From: JAANXG01 sp034520625 | Lineage (GTDB): Bacteria; Pseudomonadota; Gammaproteobacteria; Arenicellales; JAANXG01 | Length of the DNA stretch: 64,000 bases | Assembly (NCBI GenBank): GCA_034520625.1 | Contig: JAXHNI010000008.1 | Coordinates: 496,001 to 560,000, forward strand | Reading direction: 5' to 3' | Part shown: positions 51,262-60,539 of the stretch, in pieces | Layout: each line of letters begins with the position of its first letter | Numbering within the stretch: the stretch's first letter is position 1 | Notes under the pieces: generated by a model | Seen by the model: the letters and a program-made list of their open reading frames with translations, nothing else | Databases searched by the model: none | What the model was told of the DNA's origin: nothing | Position numbers and translations under genes: made by a program

Positions 51262-54131
51262 TGCCTCTCTCCCGGCCCGGAATCCATGCGATAGAAGCTC
51301 CGGACACAGACGTCGCCGTTGGCGTCCAGCCAGAGGATGAACGACTTGGAGTGCTCCGGCTCCCGGGTACTCACCTCCACATACAGGTCCGTGTTTTTTT
51401 CCATGGCCGGAAAATGAATCGTGAACCAGTTATTGTTGCGGATCTCCGAACCATCCACCTGCCTTTCCACCAGCACATTGCCTTCGGCGTCCAGGATCCG
51501 GACGGCGACCGTCTGCTCCAGGACGCGCTGGTGGAATGTCCCCGCCAGCAGCGACAGGCGGGCCAGCCCCTCCGACTGGATACCGAGGGGCAGACGAACC
51601 GGGTTGTCCGCGGTAACCCTGGCGCTGTGCAGCTCACGCTCGTCGCGCCTCTCCCCCTGCTTCACCACTTCGTACGCCTGCTCGGGAGGAATGCGTTCCG
51701 GTATTGCCTCGTTGCGCACCGGCGGCAGCGACCACGAGGACTTCAGTATCACGAGCACCGCCACACCGCCCAGCGCCGCGCGGGACACAGCGCCCGCGCC
51801 CCGGGCGCGCAGCAGCCAGACCAACAGGCACAGCGATGCGATGGCATATATCCACGCAGACAACCGGGTCCATGAGTTCCGGTATGTCAGCACCACGTCA
51901 CTTTCGCCCCCGGGAACCCGCAGGGCCATGTGGTAGCCATTCGCCTTCTCGAGGCGGCGGGGCTCCCCGTCGACACTGGCGCGCCAGTTCCGGCTGAACG
52001 CATAAGGAATCACAAGGTACCGCTCCTCGTCCGACCTGATCGTGGCACTGAATCCATGGGTGTACACCTCCAGAGCTTCCACACGGCACTCTCCGGAGCC
52101 GCCGGCGCGCTCTCCGGATCCCGCCAGCACCACGGGCGCATCATACGCACCGAGCCGCTTTGCGTATTCCTTCACCAGGCGCCCCTCGTCTTCGACGAAG
52201 AACACCTTGCTGGCGCAGAAAACCCGATCCAGATGATTCCGGACCCGGAATATGCCGTGATCGTTGCTGTCGATGACATGCTCGAGCCCCTCGTGCTCGT
52301 CCGCCAGCGGCTCGTCGCTCAACACGTATTTGACGTTCATGAGCCGGAGCGCTTCGACGTTGGGCTCGAACAAAAAGAGTATCCCGTTGCGCGTCACATG
52401 GGCCCGGGGGAACAGCTCGTCGATGTACTCCCTGTAGGCCACCGGAAGCACCGTGGAGTATCCCTCGACCACCGGAATGTCATAGAACGACAGAATATTC
52501 GGGTGATACAAGGGTCTCTCCGATACCACCGCCACGCGATAGGGCTCGGGATCGTTGAGCAGGAACCGGATAGTATTGCTCTTGGGAAACAGGCGGTCGT
52601 TCTCCATGCGCGTGTTGAAACCCTGGCCCGCCGCGATCAGGTCAACCGCCGTCGCCGCGACAACCAGGCAGCCGATCCACTTCCAGTCGACCTCCAGAAT
52701 ATTGCGGACAACCACCGCGCCGGCAAGCCCGGCAATGAGCACCGCCGGGTACCACATGCGCGAGATCAAGAATTCCTCGAGTTGGTACCATGCGGCCAGA
52801 ACAAACACCAGCAGCACGGCCATGGCGGCGAACAGCCCCCAGTAGCGGCGGCCGAGTGCATGGTAATACCCGTATCCCGCAAGGATACAGCCCAGGAACG
52901 TCAGCAGCGTGATGAAGCGGCTGTACGAGCCCTTGTCGGCAAACGGAATGAGCCCCAGCAGCCCGATGGTGAACTCGTTCCGGTAGAACATCGAGAACAC
53001 GAACGCCATGGCCAGCGCGAATACCGCGACGGCGCGAAAATGCCGGGTGCCCCACGCGGAAATCAGGGCGGCGACCGCGAACAATACCCCGAAAATGCCG
53101 TAATACCGCGCGCTTTCCACGACATTGCCGTGCTCGTACTGATAGCGCCCCGTCCAGAAGCCGCCGTAGTAGTCGGGGCTGAGCACATGCATGGTCTCGG
53201 ACATCCTCGGAAAGAAGCTTCCCACGAGCCTGGTGATGGACTCGATACTGAGCTCCGGGGCGTCGACGCGCCCGCGCCAATCCTGCGCCCCGCGCAGGCC
53301 TTCGGAAATGAACTTGGTCTCGGCGACCAGGCCCACGGCGCAGATCAGCACCGCGGCGATGTACATGGCGTGCACGCCCGTCCATCCACCCAGACCGGCG
53401 GCGGCGCCGGTTCGATCCCCATGGACCAGCGCGTATACGGTGTTGAAAAACCCGATCAGCACATAGGTATAGAGCACGATCTGCATGTAACCGCTGGTGA
53501 TAAAGAGCACGTTCACCACGATCAGCGCCACCCCCGCCGGGGCATCCAGGCCCTTGTGGAGGATTCGAATATTGAACAGGAATATCAGCGGGATCCAGAG
53601 CTGGGTCGCCAGATGCTGCGGGAACTCCAACCATACGACCTGGTGCAGGCTGTAGGTCCACATTATCCCCGCGAAAATGCCCGCCATCCGGCTCACCCCC
53701 AGCTCCAGCATCAGCAGATACATGAAGAAGCCGGCGAGGAACAACCGGAGCCAGGTTGACCAGTCAATGGCATTGGCAACGCCGGCGAGCAGTTGCGGGA
53801 CGCTGGTAACGAATGCCCCGACGCCCTGCGCCCCCCAGGGCATCCCGGTGAAGATGTAAGGATTGAACTCGGGGTTGTTCAGACGCCTGGCATGGCCCCA
53901 GTCGAACTCGCGCTGGGGAAAGTGCGCGGCGGGGGAGTCGCTGAGAATCGGTTGGTGAATGTGGTTAACCGGAAACTCGCCTTTCCAACTCGGCTGGTTG
54001 AGGATAATATCGAAAGCGCCGAGGCTGTAATCAAGAATCAGCACATCCCACAGAAACAACGTCGCGAGCGACGCGAACACGACGACCGCCAGCCTGTGGT
54101 AGTGGAAAAAGCCCGGGAAACGGTAAGTCAT
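51258..54131 (-). CDS. YfhO-family large polytopic membrane protein (GT-C-like)
   Basis: 957 residues. The first half has about 12 membrane helices, beginning LAVVVFASLATLFLWDVLIL, with an extracytoplasmic loop FNPYIFTGMPWG and MYLLMLELGVSRMAGIFAGIMWTYS. Residues about 480-750 form a soluble domain (YRVAVVSERPLYHPNILSFY, VKYVLSDEPL, LVIPYAFSRNWRASVDGEP), followed by one or two helices and a C-terminal beta domain. YfhO relatives are GT-C-like and transfer sugars from lipid donors outside the membrane. ATG 54131 was chosen; a TTG five codons upstream is in frame. It is first in the minus-strand glycan operon. Confidence 0.78.
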   Translation of the reverse strand: MTYRFPGFFHYHRLAVVVFASLATLFLWDVLILDYSLGAFDIILNQPSWKGEFPVNHIHQPILSDSPAAHFPQREFDWGHARRLNNPEFNPYIFTGMPWGAQGVGAFVTSVPQLLAGVANAIDWSTWLRLFLAGFFMYLLMLELGVSRMAGIFAGIMWTYSLHQVVWLEFPQHLATQLWIPLIFLFNIRILHKGLDAPAGVALIVVNVLFITSGYMQIVLYTYVLIGFFNTVYALVHGDRTGAAAGLGGWTGVHAMYIAAVLICAVGLVAETKFISEGLRGAQDWRGRVDAPELSIESITRLVGSFFPRMSETMHVLSPDYYGGFWTGRYQYEHGNVVESARYYGIFGVLFAVAALISAWGTRHFRAVAVFALAMAFVFSMFYRNEFTIGLLGLIPFADKGSYSRFITLLTFLGCILAGYGYYHALGRRYWGLFAAMAVLLVFVLAAWYQLEEFLISRMWYPAVLIAGLAGAVVVRNILEVDWKWIGCLVVAATAVDLIAAGQGFNTRMENDRLFPKSNTIRFLLNDPEPYRVAVVSERPLYHPNILSFYDIPVVEGYSTVLPVAYREYIDELFPRAHVTRNGILFLFEPNVEALRLMNVKYVLSDEPLADEHEGLEHVIDSNDHGIFRVRNHLDRVFCASKVFFVEDEGRLVKEYAKRLGAYDAPVVLAGSGERAGGSGECRVEALEVYTHGFSATIRSDEERYLVIPYAFSRNWRASVDGEPRRLEKANGYHMALRVPGGESDVVLTYRNSWTRLSAWIYAIASLCLLVWLLRARGAGAVSRAALGGVAVLVILKSSWSLPPVRNEAIPERIPPEQAYEVVKQGERRDERELHSARVTADNPVRLPLGIQSEGLARLSLLAGTFHQRVLEQTVAVRILDAEGNVLVERQVDGSEIRNNNWFTIHFPAMEKNTDLYVEVSTREPEHSKSFILWLDANGDVCVRSFYRMDSGPGERQ

Positions 54132-54159
54132 TCTTCTTCTGGACAATACACGGTAAAAA

Positions 54160-54696
54160 TTGGCCTCACCCGTAGCGCATTCACTGGCGGGCGCGATATT
54201 ATTTTTCGCGGTTCGCCGCGATGACAGCGGGTCTCACCGGGAGCTCCTGTGGATTGTCCTGGCCGCCAATCTCGCTGATCTGGATTTCATACCGGGCATA
54301 CTCGTCGGCGAGCCCGGCCTGTTTCATCGCGCATTCTCACATTCAATTCCGGCGGCGCTGCTGTTTGCGATGATCGTGTACACGGTATGCTGGTGGGGCC
54401 GGCACCGGCAGCCGGTCCGGATGACCATGCTGTTGTCCGCCGCCTATGCCTCCCAGCTCCTGCTGGACTGGTTGAGCTTCGACCCCGGACCAGTGGTCGG
54501 GATCCCACTCTTCCTGCCGTTCAGCCAGGAGCATTTCATGGCCGACCCCACCGTGTTTCTGAACATCGAGCGCACCGGCCTGTTCTCCTGGTCCGTGATC
54601 CTGCACAACTTCAAGGCCGTGCTGCTCGAAGTGCTGATACTCGGTCCGCCCGCGGCGCTGCTGTGGCTGTGGCAGAAACGGGCAGGTCGCCGGTAA
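54160..54696 (+). CDS. YdjM/DUF457-type membrane metal-dependent hydrolase
   Basis: 178 residues from a TTG at 54160. It starts MASPVAHSLAGAILFFAV, continues LLWIVLAANLADLDFIPGIL and FHRAFSHSIPAALLFAMIV, then YASQLLLDWLSFDPG and PLFLPFSQ. The His/Asp set (AHS, DLDF, HRAFSHS, LLLDW) is characteristic of this family, whose members are predicted zinc hydrolases in the inner membrane. About four membrane helices are present. The TTG start has no visible ribosome site. It is divergent from the YfhO-like gene (28 bp gap) and followed by REP repeats. Confidence 0.8.
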   Translation: MASPVAHSLAGAILFFAVRRDDSGSHRELLWIVLAANLADLDFIPGILVGEPGLFHRAFSHSIPAALLFAMIVYTVCWWGRHRQPVRMTMLLSAAYASQLLLDWLSFDPGPVVGIPLFLPFSQEHFMADPTVFLNIERTGLFSWSVILHNFKAVLLEVLILGPPAALLWLWQKRAGRR

Positions 54697-54697
54697 G

Positions 54698-54828
54698 GGC
54701 CCCTCGCCGATTGCGGCTTCGAGCCACGCCCCATCGGCCAGGGGGCTGGCCTCCTACGGAACAACAGGCCCCTGGTGTAGATTACGGCTTCGAGCCACGG
54801 CTCATCGGCCAGGGGGCTGGCCTCCTAC
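54698..54828. repeat. tandem REP cluster
   Basis: Two nearly identical units of about 71 bp, each with GCGGCTTCGAGCCACG (or TACGGC variant) then CATCGGCCAGGGGGCTGGCC and TCCTAC (54732-54757 and 54803-54828), preceded by a truncated unit near 54698. The last unit supplies the TAG stop of the next gene. Confidence 0.8.
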
Positions 54829-56030
54829 TGGCCGTCGAGGCTCAATCGCGTGCTCAGGTCGGCTTCCGCGGCGACCTTGGCAACCAGAAGCTCCTCGCTG
54901 ATATGATCCCACACTCGGTTGTCCTCGGAAATCACGCTGGACATTTTCTTTGAGAACTTCGTAAACGAATAGTCCGAGTATTCGACAACCATGCTGCTGG
55001 CTTCTTCTAGAAACGGTATCAATCCTTCGTACTTGCGAAGCTTCTCCCGCTTGACCCGGATGTCGTCGTCTTCCTTTTTGGATTCGAAATATTCGTCCGT
55101 GTTGTTTGTAATGGTTTCAACCGCTTTGTTGAAATTGTCGAAATCGATGACGAACATCCCGTAGGCCCGCTGGTAGACCTTGAAGTAGTCGATCACGAAA
55201 TCCTGGATCTGATTGAGCCTGGAGTGTCCCTTCAGGGCCCGCGTGAACAGCATGAAGATGTCGTCGTATTTCTCCCGAACCGGATCGCTCGAGCGGTCGC
55301 GCATATCCGGGTTCATAGCCAGCTGGCACATGACCCGCATTTCGTTGAGCAGGTCCTGGACCTCGCGGGCGGCGACACGCGATGCGCGTTCGGCTTCGGC
55401 GAGATTCTGCTTGGCATTGGCGAAGTCGAAGCTCCCGAGCACCTCCCGGCGAATGGACGCTTCCACCTCACCCTGGGTCTGGGTGCCAAGCTGGCCCGAC
55501 AGCCGCTCCCTGAGGCGCTTGCTCGCGTCTTCCGCGACCCTGTACTCGAGCACCCGCTTCGCTTCCGCCTCCCGCAGCTCAAGGTAGTGTTGTATCATGT
55601 TGTTGAAGCGAACGGTTTTCTCCTGGAACTTGTGGGTAAACCCCAGGAACGGGGCAAAAAACTCGTCGTGCTCCTGGGGAGTCAGCTGGAGTCGGGACAC
55701 GTACTGCTTCAGATAATTGATCTTCCGGCCGATGACTTCCACGCTGGTGGAAACGTTTGCGCTGATCTTGGCGATGCTGCTGAACGCCTCGTGCAGCTCC
55801 TTGTTGACCTTGAGGATCTCGACCAGCTTGCGGAGCATCGTTTCCTCGCCGCTGGACCGGATGAACAGAGCCTGTATGCTTCGCCGCGCATCATTGAGCT
55901 GGGCCTGCGTCATCAACGCATTCTGCTCGATGAACGAAAGGCCGGTCAGCACAATGAGCATGTCCTTCTGCTTTTCGTGCAGTGCGGACTCCGACCCCCG
56001 CGCTATCGAGAACAATTGACTGTTGGACAT
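54825..56030 (-). CDS. unknown helical/coiled-coil protein
   Basis: 401 residues, nearly all predicted alpha-helix, no signal peptide or membrane segment. It begins MSNSQLFSIARGSESALHEK; heptad-like stretches lie around residues 45-110 and 150-240 (REAEAKRVLEYRVAEDASKR, NLAEAERASRVAAREVQDLL). Highly charged ESKKEDDDIRVKREKLRKYE sits near residue 320. I recognise no family. The TAG stop is part of a REP unit (GTAGGAGGCC), so the native C-terminus may have been altered. It lies 30 bp downstream of der, same strand, and could be co-transcribed. The length and composition look like a real conserved protein, but the function is not known. Confidence 0.75.
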   Translation of the reverse strand: MSNSQLFSIARGSESALHEKQKDMLIVLTGLSFIEQNALMTQAQLNDARRSIQALFIRSSGEETMLRKLVEILKVNKELHEAFSSIAKISANVSTSVEVIGRKINYLKQYVSRLQLTPQEHDEFFAPFLGFTHKFQEKTVRFNNMIQHYLELREAEAKRVLEYRVAEDASKRLRERLSGQLGTQTQGEVEASIRREVLGSFDFANAKQNLAEAERASRVAAREVQDLLNEMRVMCQLAMNPDMRDRSSDPVREKYDDIFMLFTRALKGHSRLNQIQDFVIDYFKVYQRAYGMFVIDFDNFNKAVETITNNTDEYFESKKEDDDIRVKREKLRKYEGLIPFLEEASSMVVEYSDYSFTKFSKKMSSVISEDNRVWDHISEELLVAKVAAEADLSTRLSLDGQ

Positions 56031-56060
56031 TTTGCTGTATCGATCGTCCCGTTCGCCGGA

Positions 56061-57416
56061 CTACGAGTGCCTCTCCGCGTAGGGATTTTTCCCGGACTTC
56101 ATCACCAGCTCCACAGGCGTGCCCTGCAGGCCGAATCCGCGCCGGATATGGCCGCACAGGTAGCGCTTGTAGGACGCTGAAATCTTGTGCACGAGATTCC
56201 CGTGAATCACCACAACAGGCGGATTCTTACCGCCCTGGTGGGCATATTTCAACTTGATATGACGCTTTCCGACCATCGGCGGCGGCTGCAGCTCCACCGC
56301 CTTGCGCAGAACGCGGTTCAGATCTGACGTACCGAGCTCCACCATGGCCGAGTCCGCCGCCTTCTTTATCGCCGGCATCAAGAGCCCTACGTTGGTGCCG
56401 TGCATGGCAGAAATGAATAATATGTGAACATCCTCCAGAAATGGCAATTTCCGGTCCAGGGCCCGCTTGATGCGCGTCTTCTCGGGCTCGCTCAGGCCAT
56501 CCCACTTGTTGACGGCCAGCACCATGGAACGGCCGCTGTTCCGGATCAGGCCCGCCAGCCGGGCATCCTGGTCCACAACGCCTTCACGGGCATCCAGCAC
56601 CAGCACCACGACATGGGACTCCTCGATGGTAAGCAAAGTCTTGACCACCGAGTACTTCTCGATCTTCTCCTGGACTTTCGGACGGCGGCGAACCCCGGCG
56701 GTATCGATGAGGCAGAACGCTTCGCCCTCGTAGTGCCATGTTACCTTCACACGGTCGCGGGTGGTGCCCGGACGATCCAGAACCAGCAGCCGTTCGTCTC
56801 CCAGCAGGCGGTTTATCAGCGTGGATTTGCCCACGTTGGGGCGCCCCACGACGCCGACGTTCAACCCGCCGGTATCCGCGGGCTCCTCCGCCGTTACGGG
56901 AAACGCCGACAGTATTTCGTCCATCATCGCGCCAACGCCCGTTCCGCGATTCGCTGAAATGCCATGCACGGTCCCGGGCAGGCCGAGCTCGTAGAACTCG
57001 CCGGTAAGCGCCTGGACGTTCTGGCCCTCCACCTTGTTCGCGACGAGATGCACGGACGCCTCGACCTGGCGGAGCCACTCGGCGATGTTGCGATCCTCGA
57101 CGGTCAGCCCCTCACGGGCATCGACGAGGAATATCACGGCGTCGCTGTCCTCGACGGCGGCGTGTACCTGGGCACGGCTGCGGCCGGACAGATCGTCATC
57201 CGCGGTGGAGTCGAGACCGCCGGTGTCCACCACCCGGAAGACACGCTCGCCATGCCGCCCCCGCCCGAGAATCCGGTCCCGCGTCACCCCGGGTTGATCA
57301 TCGACGAGCGCGTCACGGCTCCCGGTCAAGCGGTTGAACAACGTCGACTTGCCGACATTCGGCCGGCCGACGATGGCAATTACAGGTTGCCTCCCCTGGT
57401 TGTCTCGCTGGGCCAT
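56061..57416 (-). CDS. der: ribosome assembly GTPase Der
   Basis: 451 residues with two tandem GTPase domains, GRPNVGKSTLFNRLTG (about residue 16) and GRPNVGKSTLINRLLG (about residue 190), switch motifs DTGGLDST and DTAGVRRRPK, NKVEG and NKWDG G4 sites, and a C-terminal KH-like domain (PPMVGKRHIKLKYAHQGG, PPVVVIHGN). Der (EngA) matures the 50S subunit. It starts ten bases after bamB, in the hisS-yfgM-bamB-der run. Confidence 0.98.
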   Translation of the reverse strand: MAQRDNQGRQPVIAIVGRPNVGKSTLFNRLTGSRDALVDDQPGVTRDRILGRGRHGERVFRVVDTGGLDSTADDDLSGRSRAQVHAAVEDSDAVIFLVDAREGLTVEDRNIAEWLRQVEASVHLVANKVEGQNVQALTGEFYELGLPGTVHGISANRGTGVGAMMDEILSAFPVTAEEPADTGGLNVGVVGRPNVGKSTLINRLLGDERLLVLDRPGTTRDRVKVTWHYEGEAFCLIDTAGVRRRPKVQEKIEKYSVVKTLLTIEESHVVVLVLDAREGVVDQDARLAGLIRNSGRSMVLAVNKWDGLSEPEKTRIKRALDRKLPFLEDVHILFISAMHGTNVGLLMPAIKKAADSAMVELGTSDLNRVLRKAVELQPPPMVGKRHIKLKYAHQGGKNPPVVVIHGNLVHKISASYKRYLCGHIRRGFGLQGTPVELVMKSGKNPYAERHS

Positions 57417-57426
57417 TTCAGGGCGT

Positions 57427-58584
57427 TCAGCCGTCTCCGGCGTCGATGGAAACCGCGCTCAACCGTCCGCCCTCGGTCAACACCAGGACCCGGCCGTCCC
57501 GGACCAGGGGCTGTGCCGAAATCCGGTCCCTGAAATCCCTGCGGCCCACCAGCCGCCCGTCCGACTTTCTCATGACATGCAGATAACCCTCGTAGTCGCC
57601 GGCCACGACATAGTCGCCCACCACCGCGGGCCCCGACAGCCGCCGCCGCAACAGGTCCTCCTGGACCCACATCTCCTCGCCCGTGGCGCGGTCCAGGGCG
57701 TGGACCCGGCCCTGTGAATCGGAGGCGTAGAGGTTGTCGTCATCGGCGGCCAGATCCTTATGGCTGGACATCTCGGTGCGCCACAAGGACTGGTGGACGC
57801 CCAGCTCGTAGGCCGTGATGCTCCCCTGGAAGGAAACGGCATACAGAACATTGCCGACCAGCAGCGGCGCGGCATCGATATCGATCATCCGCTCCACTTC
57901 ATTCGTGCCGGAGGGCCGCGCCACGGGCATTTCCCACAACGTCGCGCCGTTGCTCACATTGACGGCCGCGATCTTGCCGTCCGAATAGCCGAGCACCGCC
58001 ACCCCCTGCTCCAGCAGCGGCGGGCTGAGGCCGCGCAGGGTAAGGCTCGGTTCCTCCCGCTGCAGCTTCCATTTGACGTCACCGGAGGTCGTGGACAGCC
58101 CGGATACGCCGCCGTCGATGGTCCGGACCACGGCGGTGCCCGACGCCGCCCTGGGCGGCGCCAGCACCTCGCTGGCCACCCGGGCTCGCCACGCCTCGGC
58201 GCCGTCCCGGCTGTCCAGCGCAACCACCTGGCCGCCGAGGCCGCCCACCATCACGAGACCTTCACCGGTACCGACGCCGCCGGAAATCCGGACGTCCAGC
58301 TCCGTGCGCCATTGAACCGAGCCGGACTCCAGATCGAGCGCCGCCACCCGTCCCCCGCCGCCGGCAACGTACACGGTGCCGCCGCCCAGTGCCGGTCTCA
58401 GCCCGGCATGCTCACCACCGCCGACGCCGTAGGACCAGGCTCGCCGGATGTCCACTTCCTGGCTTATCGAAGGGAGCGGATTGGGCTCCAGGGGCGGCAA
58501 CGCGTCGTCCTTGCCGCGGATCCTGTCGATGATCCCGCAGCCGGCCATCATCATGCTCAGAACTGTTATCAGTATTCGTTTCAT
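57427..58584 (-). CDS. bamB: outer-membrane assembly lipoprotein BamB
   Basis: 385 residues: lipoprotein signal ITVLSMMMAGCG, then an eight-bladed PQQ-type beta-propeller with repeated AALDLESGSVQWRTEL, ALDSRDGAEAWRARV, AVNVSNGATLWEMPV, ALDRATGEEMWVQED units. BamB is part of the BAM complex that inserts outer-membrane barrels. The ATG overlaps the yfgM stop (ATGA). Confidence 0.96.
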   Translation of the reverse strand: MKRILITVLSMMMAGCGIIDRIRGKDDALPPLEPNPLPSISQEVDIRRAWSYGVGGGEHAGLRPALGGGTVYVAGGGGRVAALDLESGSVQWRTELDVRISGGVGTGEGLVMVGGLGGQVVALDSRDGAEAWRARVASEVLAPPRAASGTAVVRTIDGGVSGLSTTSGDVKWKLQREEPSLTLRGLSPPLLEQGVAVLGYSDGKIAAVNVSNGATLWEMPVARPSGTNEVERMIDIDAAPLLVGNVLYAVSFQGSITAYELGVHQSLWRTEMSSHKDLAADDDNLYASDSQGRVHALDRATGEEMWVQEDLLRRRLSGPAVVGDYVVAGDYEGYLHVMRKSDGRLVGRRDFRDRISAQPLVRDGRVLVLTEGGRLSAVSIDAGDG

Positions 58585-59210
58585 TTTTTTGCTCCACTTG
58601 CGGCATCGAGCTTCCTGTTCAACATGTCGGCGAACCCTGACTGCGCCGGAAGGGCCGCCAGGGCGGCCTCGTATTCGCTGCGCGCCGCGTCCGAATCATT
58701 CCGGGCCATGGCGATATCCCCGAGAAGTTCCCGGTATTCCGACTCGTACCCGCCCGGCTGCATGTCGGAAAGCGCCGATTCCGCCCGGTCGGGCTCGCCG
58801 CGGCTGAGCTCGACGCGGGCTAGGCGCAGGCGGGCCACCCTGCGGTCCGCGGGGTCGGCGGCCTCGGCGATCGTCCACTCCAGATGTGCCGCGGCCTGCC
58901 CGGGGTCGCCGTCGTCGAAGGCCATTTTCGCCAGGAACAGGGCAGCCTTGCCCGCATACGGCGTCGCCGAGTAGTCGTCGATGAGCGTGCGTCCGGCATC
59001 GGCCGCCGGGTCGCCCTGCTGCGCGAGCAGCCGGTCATAGAGGACGGCCGCGGCTTCCGCCTGATCCGCCTTGTAGACCCGCCAGTAGTTGACGCCGCCG
59101 ATCACGGCGATACCCAGCACCGTTCCGGCGATCACGGAGGTACCGTTTTCCTTCCACCACGCCTTCAGCCGTTCTGTCTGTTCGTCTTCGGATAATTGCA
59201 AACCGGCCAT
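58581..59210 (-). CDS. yfgM: periplasmic chaperone-associated TPR protein YfgM
   Basis: 209 residues: cytoplasmic N-terminus ending ERLKAWWKENG, a membrane segment (SVIAGTVLGIAVIGGVNYW), then TPR helices (AALFLAKMAFDDGDPGQAAAHL, DRRVARLRLARVELSRGEPD). YfgM associates with SecYEG and periplasmic chaperones. It lies between hisS and bamB, as in most gammaproteobacteria. Confidence 0.93.
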   Translation of the reverse strand: MAGLQLSEDEQTERLKAWWKENGTSVIAGTVLGIAVIGGVNYWRVYKADQAEAAAVLYDRLLAQQGDPAADAGRTLIDDYSATPYAGKAALFLAKMAFDDGDPGQAAAHLEWTIAEAADPADRRVARLRLARVELSRGEPDRAESALSDMQPGGYESEYRELLGDIAMARNDSDAARSEYEAALAALPAQSGFADMLNRKLDAASGAKK

Positions 59211-59222
59211 GCGACCCTCTTG

Positions 59223-60515
59223 TTACTGTTTGTGTTGCGGCGCCCGGGCGCCGTCGTCGTTCCGCACCAGCAGCCCGGCGATCGTGTCCACTGCGTCACC
59301 GGCGTCCACGGTGGTCTGTGCCACATCCGCGCGCAGGCTCTTGACGGTTACCCGCCGCCCGGCGCTTTCGTCCTCGCCGATGATTGCCGCGACCCGGGCA
59401 CCGCTGCGATCGGCTTTGCGCATCTGGCTTTTCATCCCCGCATCACCGCAGTGCATCTGCGTCTCCCATCCCGCGTCGCGCAGACGCTCCGCCAGCCCCA
59501 TAGCCTGGCGCAGGGCCGCCTCCCCCGCCGCCACGACGAACACCTGCGGCGCCGGCTTCGACCACTCGAATCGGGCGGATTCCACCAGCCGCTCCAGCCC
59601 CATGGCGAAGCCGATGGCCGGGGAGGGCTTGCCGCCAAGCAGCTCCACCAAGCCGTCATAGCGCCCACCGGCGCAGATCGTGGCCTGGGCGCCCAAGCCT
59701 TCACCGACCCATTCGAATACGGTCCGGGAGTAATAGTCGAGCCCCCGCACCAGTCGTGGACTCACGCTGTACTCGATACCCATCCCTTCCAACAGGTCCA
59801 GCAGGGCCTCGAAGTGCGCGGCCGAGTCCCTGTCCAGATAGCCCGCAAGCTCCGGTCCCTCACGCAGAATCTCCCGGGTGCGCTCGTTCTTGGAGTCGAG
59901 TATGCGCAACGGGTTGGTGGCCAGGCGCCGCTGGCTGTCCGGGTCCAGCTCATCCCGGTACTGCTCCAGGTACTCCACGAGCTTCTCCCGGTAACGGCCG
60001 CGCGCTTCGGCCTCCCCGAGTGAGTTGATCTCCAGGCGCGGCATGGGAATATCCAGCTCCCGCCACAACCGTCGTGACAGCGCGATCAACTCGGCATCGA
60101 TGTCGGGCCCGGGCCAACCGACGGCTTCCGCCCCGGCCTGATGAAACTGCCGGTACCGGCCGCGCTGCGGCCGCTCGTGCCGGAACATCGGACCCATATA
60201 CCAGAGCCGCTGCTGCTGGTTGTGGAACAGGCCGTTTTCGAGGCCTGCGCGGACACAGCTCGCGGTGGCCTCCGGTCGGAGCGTGACGCTCTCGCCGTTC
60301 CGGTCCTCAAAGGTGTACATCTCCTTGCCCACGATATCGGTTTCCTGGCCGATGGAGCGGGAGAACAGACCGGTCCTTTCCATGATGGGGAGACGGATCT
60401 CGCGATAGGCGTAGGAAGCGAACACCCGCGCGATGATATTCTCCATCCGCTGCCATGCGGCGGCGGCGTCAGGCAGGATATCATTCATCCCCTTGATGGA
60501 CTGAATTGCCGACAT
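59223..60515 (-). CDS. hisS: histidyl-tRNA synthetase
   Basis: 430 residues of class II HisRS: SIKGMNDILPDAAAAWQRME, motif 2 YMGPMFRHERPQRGRYRQFHQ, the histidine-specific VRGLDYYSRTVFEW and CAGGRYDGLVELLGG, motif 3 AIGFAMGLERLV, and a C-terminal anticodon-binding domain. It is the genuine synthetase, in contrast to hisZ at 17027. It precedes yfgM by 12 nt. Confidence 0.98.
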   Translation of the reverse strand: MSAIQSIKGMNDILPDAAAAWQRMENIIARVFASYAYREIRLPIMERTGLFSRSIGQETDIVGKEMYTFEDRNGESVTLRPEATASCVRAGLENGLFHNQQQRLWYMGPMFRHERPQRGRYRQFHQAGAEAVGWPGPDIDAELIALSRRLWRELDIPMPRLEINSLGEAEARGRYREKLVEYLEQYRDELDPDSQRRLATNPLRILDSKNERTREILREGPELAGYLDRDSAAHFEALLDLLEGMGIEYSVSPRLVRGLDYYSRTVFEWVGEGLGAQATICAGGRYDGLVELLGGKPSPAIGFAMGLERLVESARFEWSKPAPQVFVVAAGEAALRQAMGLAERLRDAGWETQMHCGDAGMKSQMRKADRSGARVAAIIGEDESAGRRVTVKSLRADVAQTTVDAGDAVDTIAGLLVRNDDGARAPQHKQ

Positions 60516-60539
60516 CTGAGCTGGGAAGTCCGTAACGCC

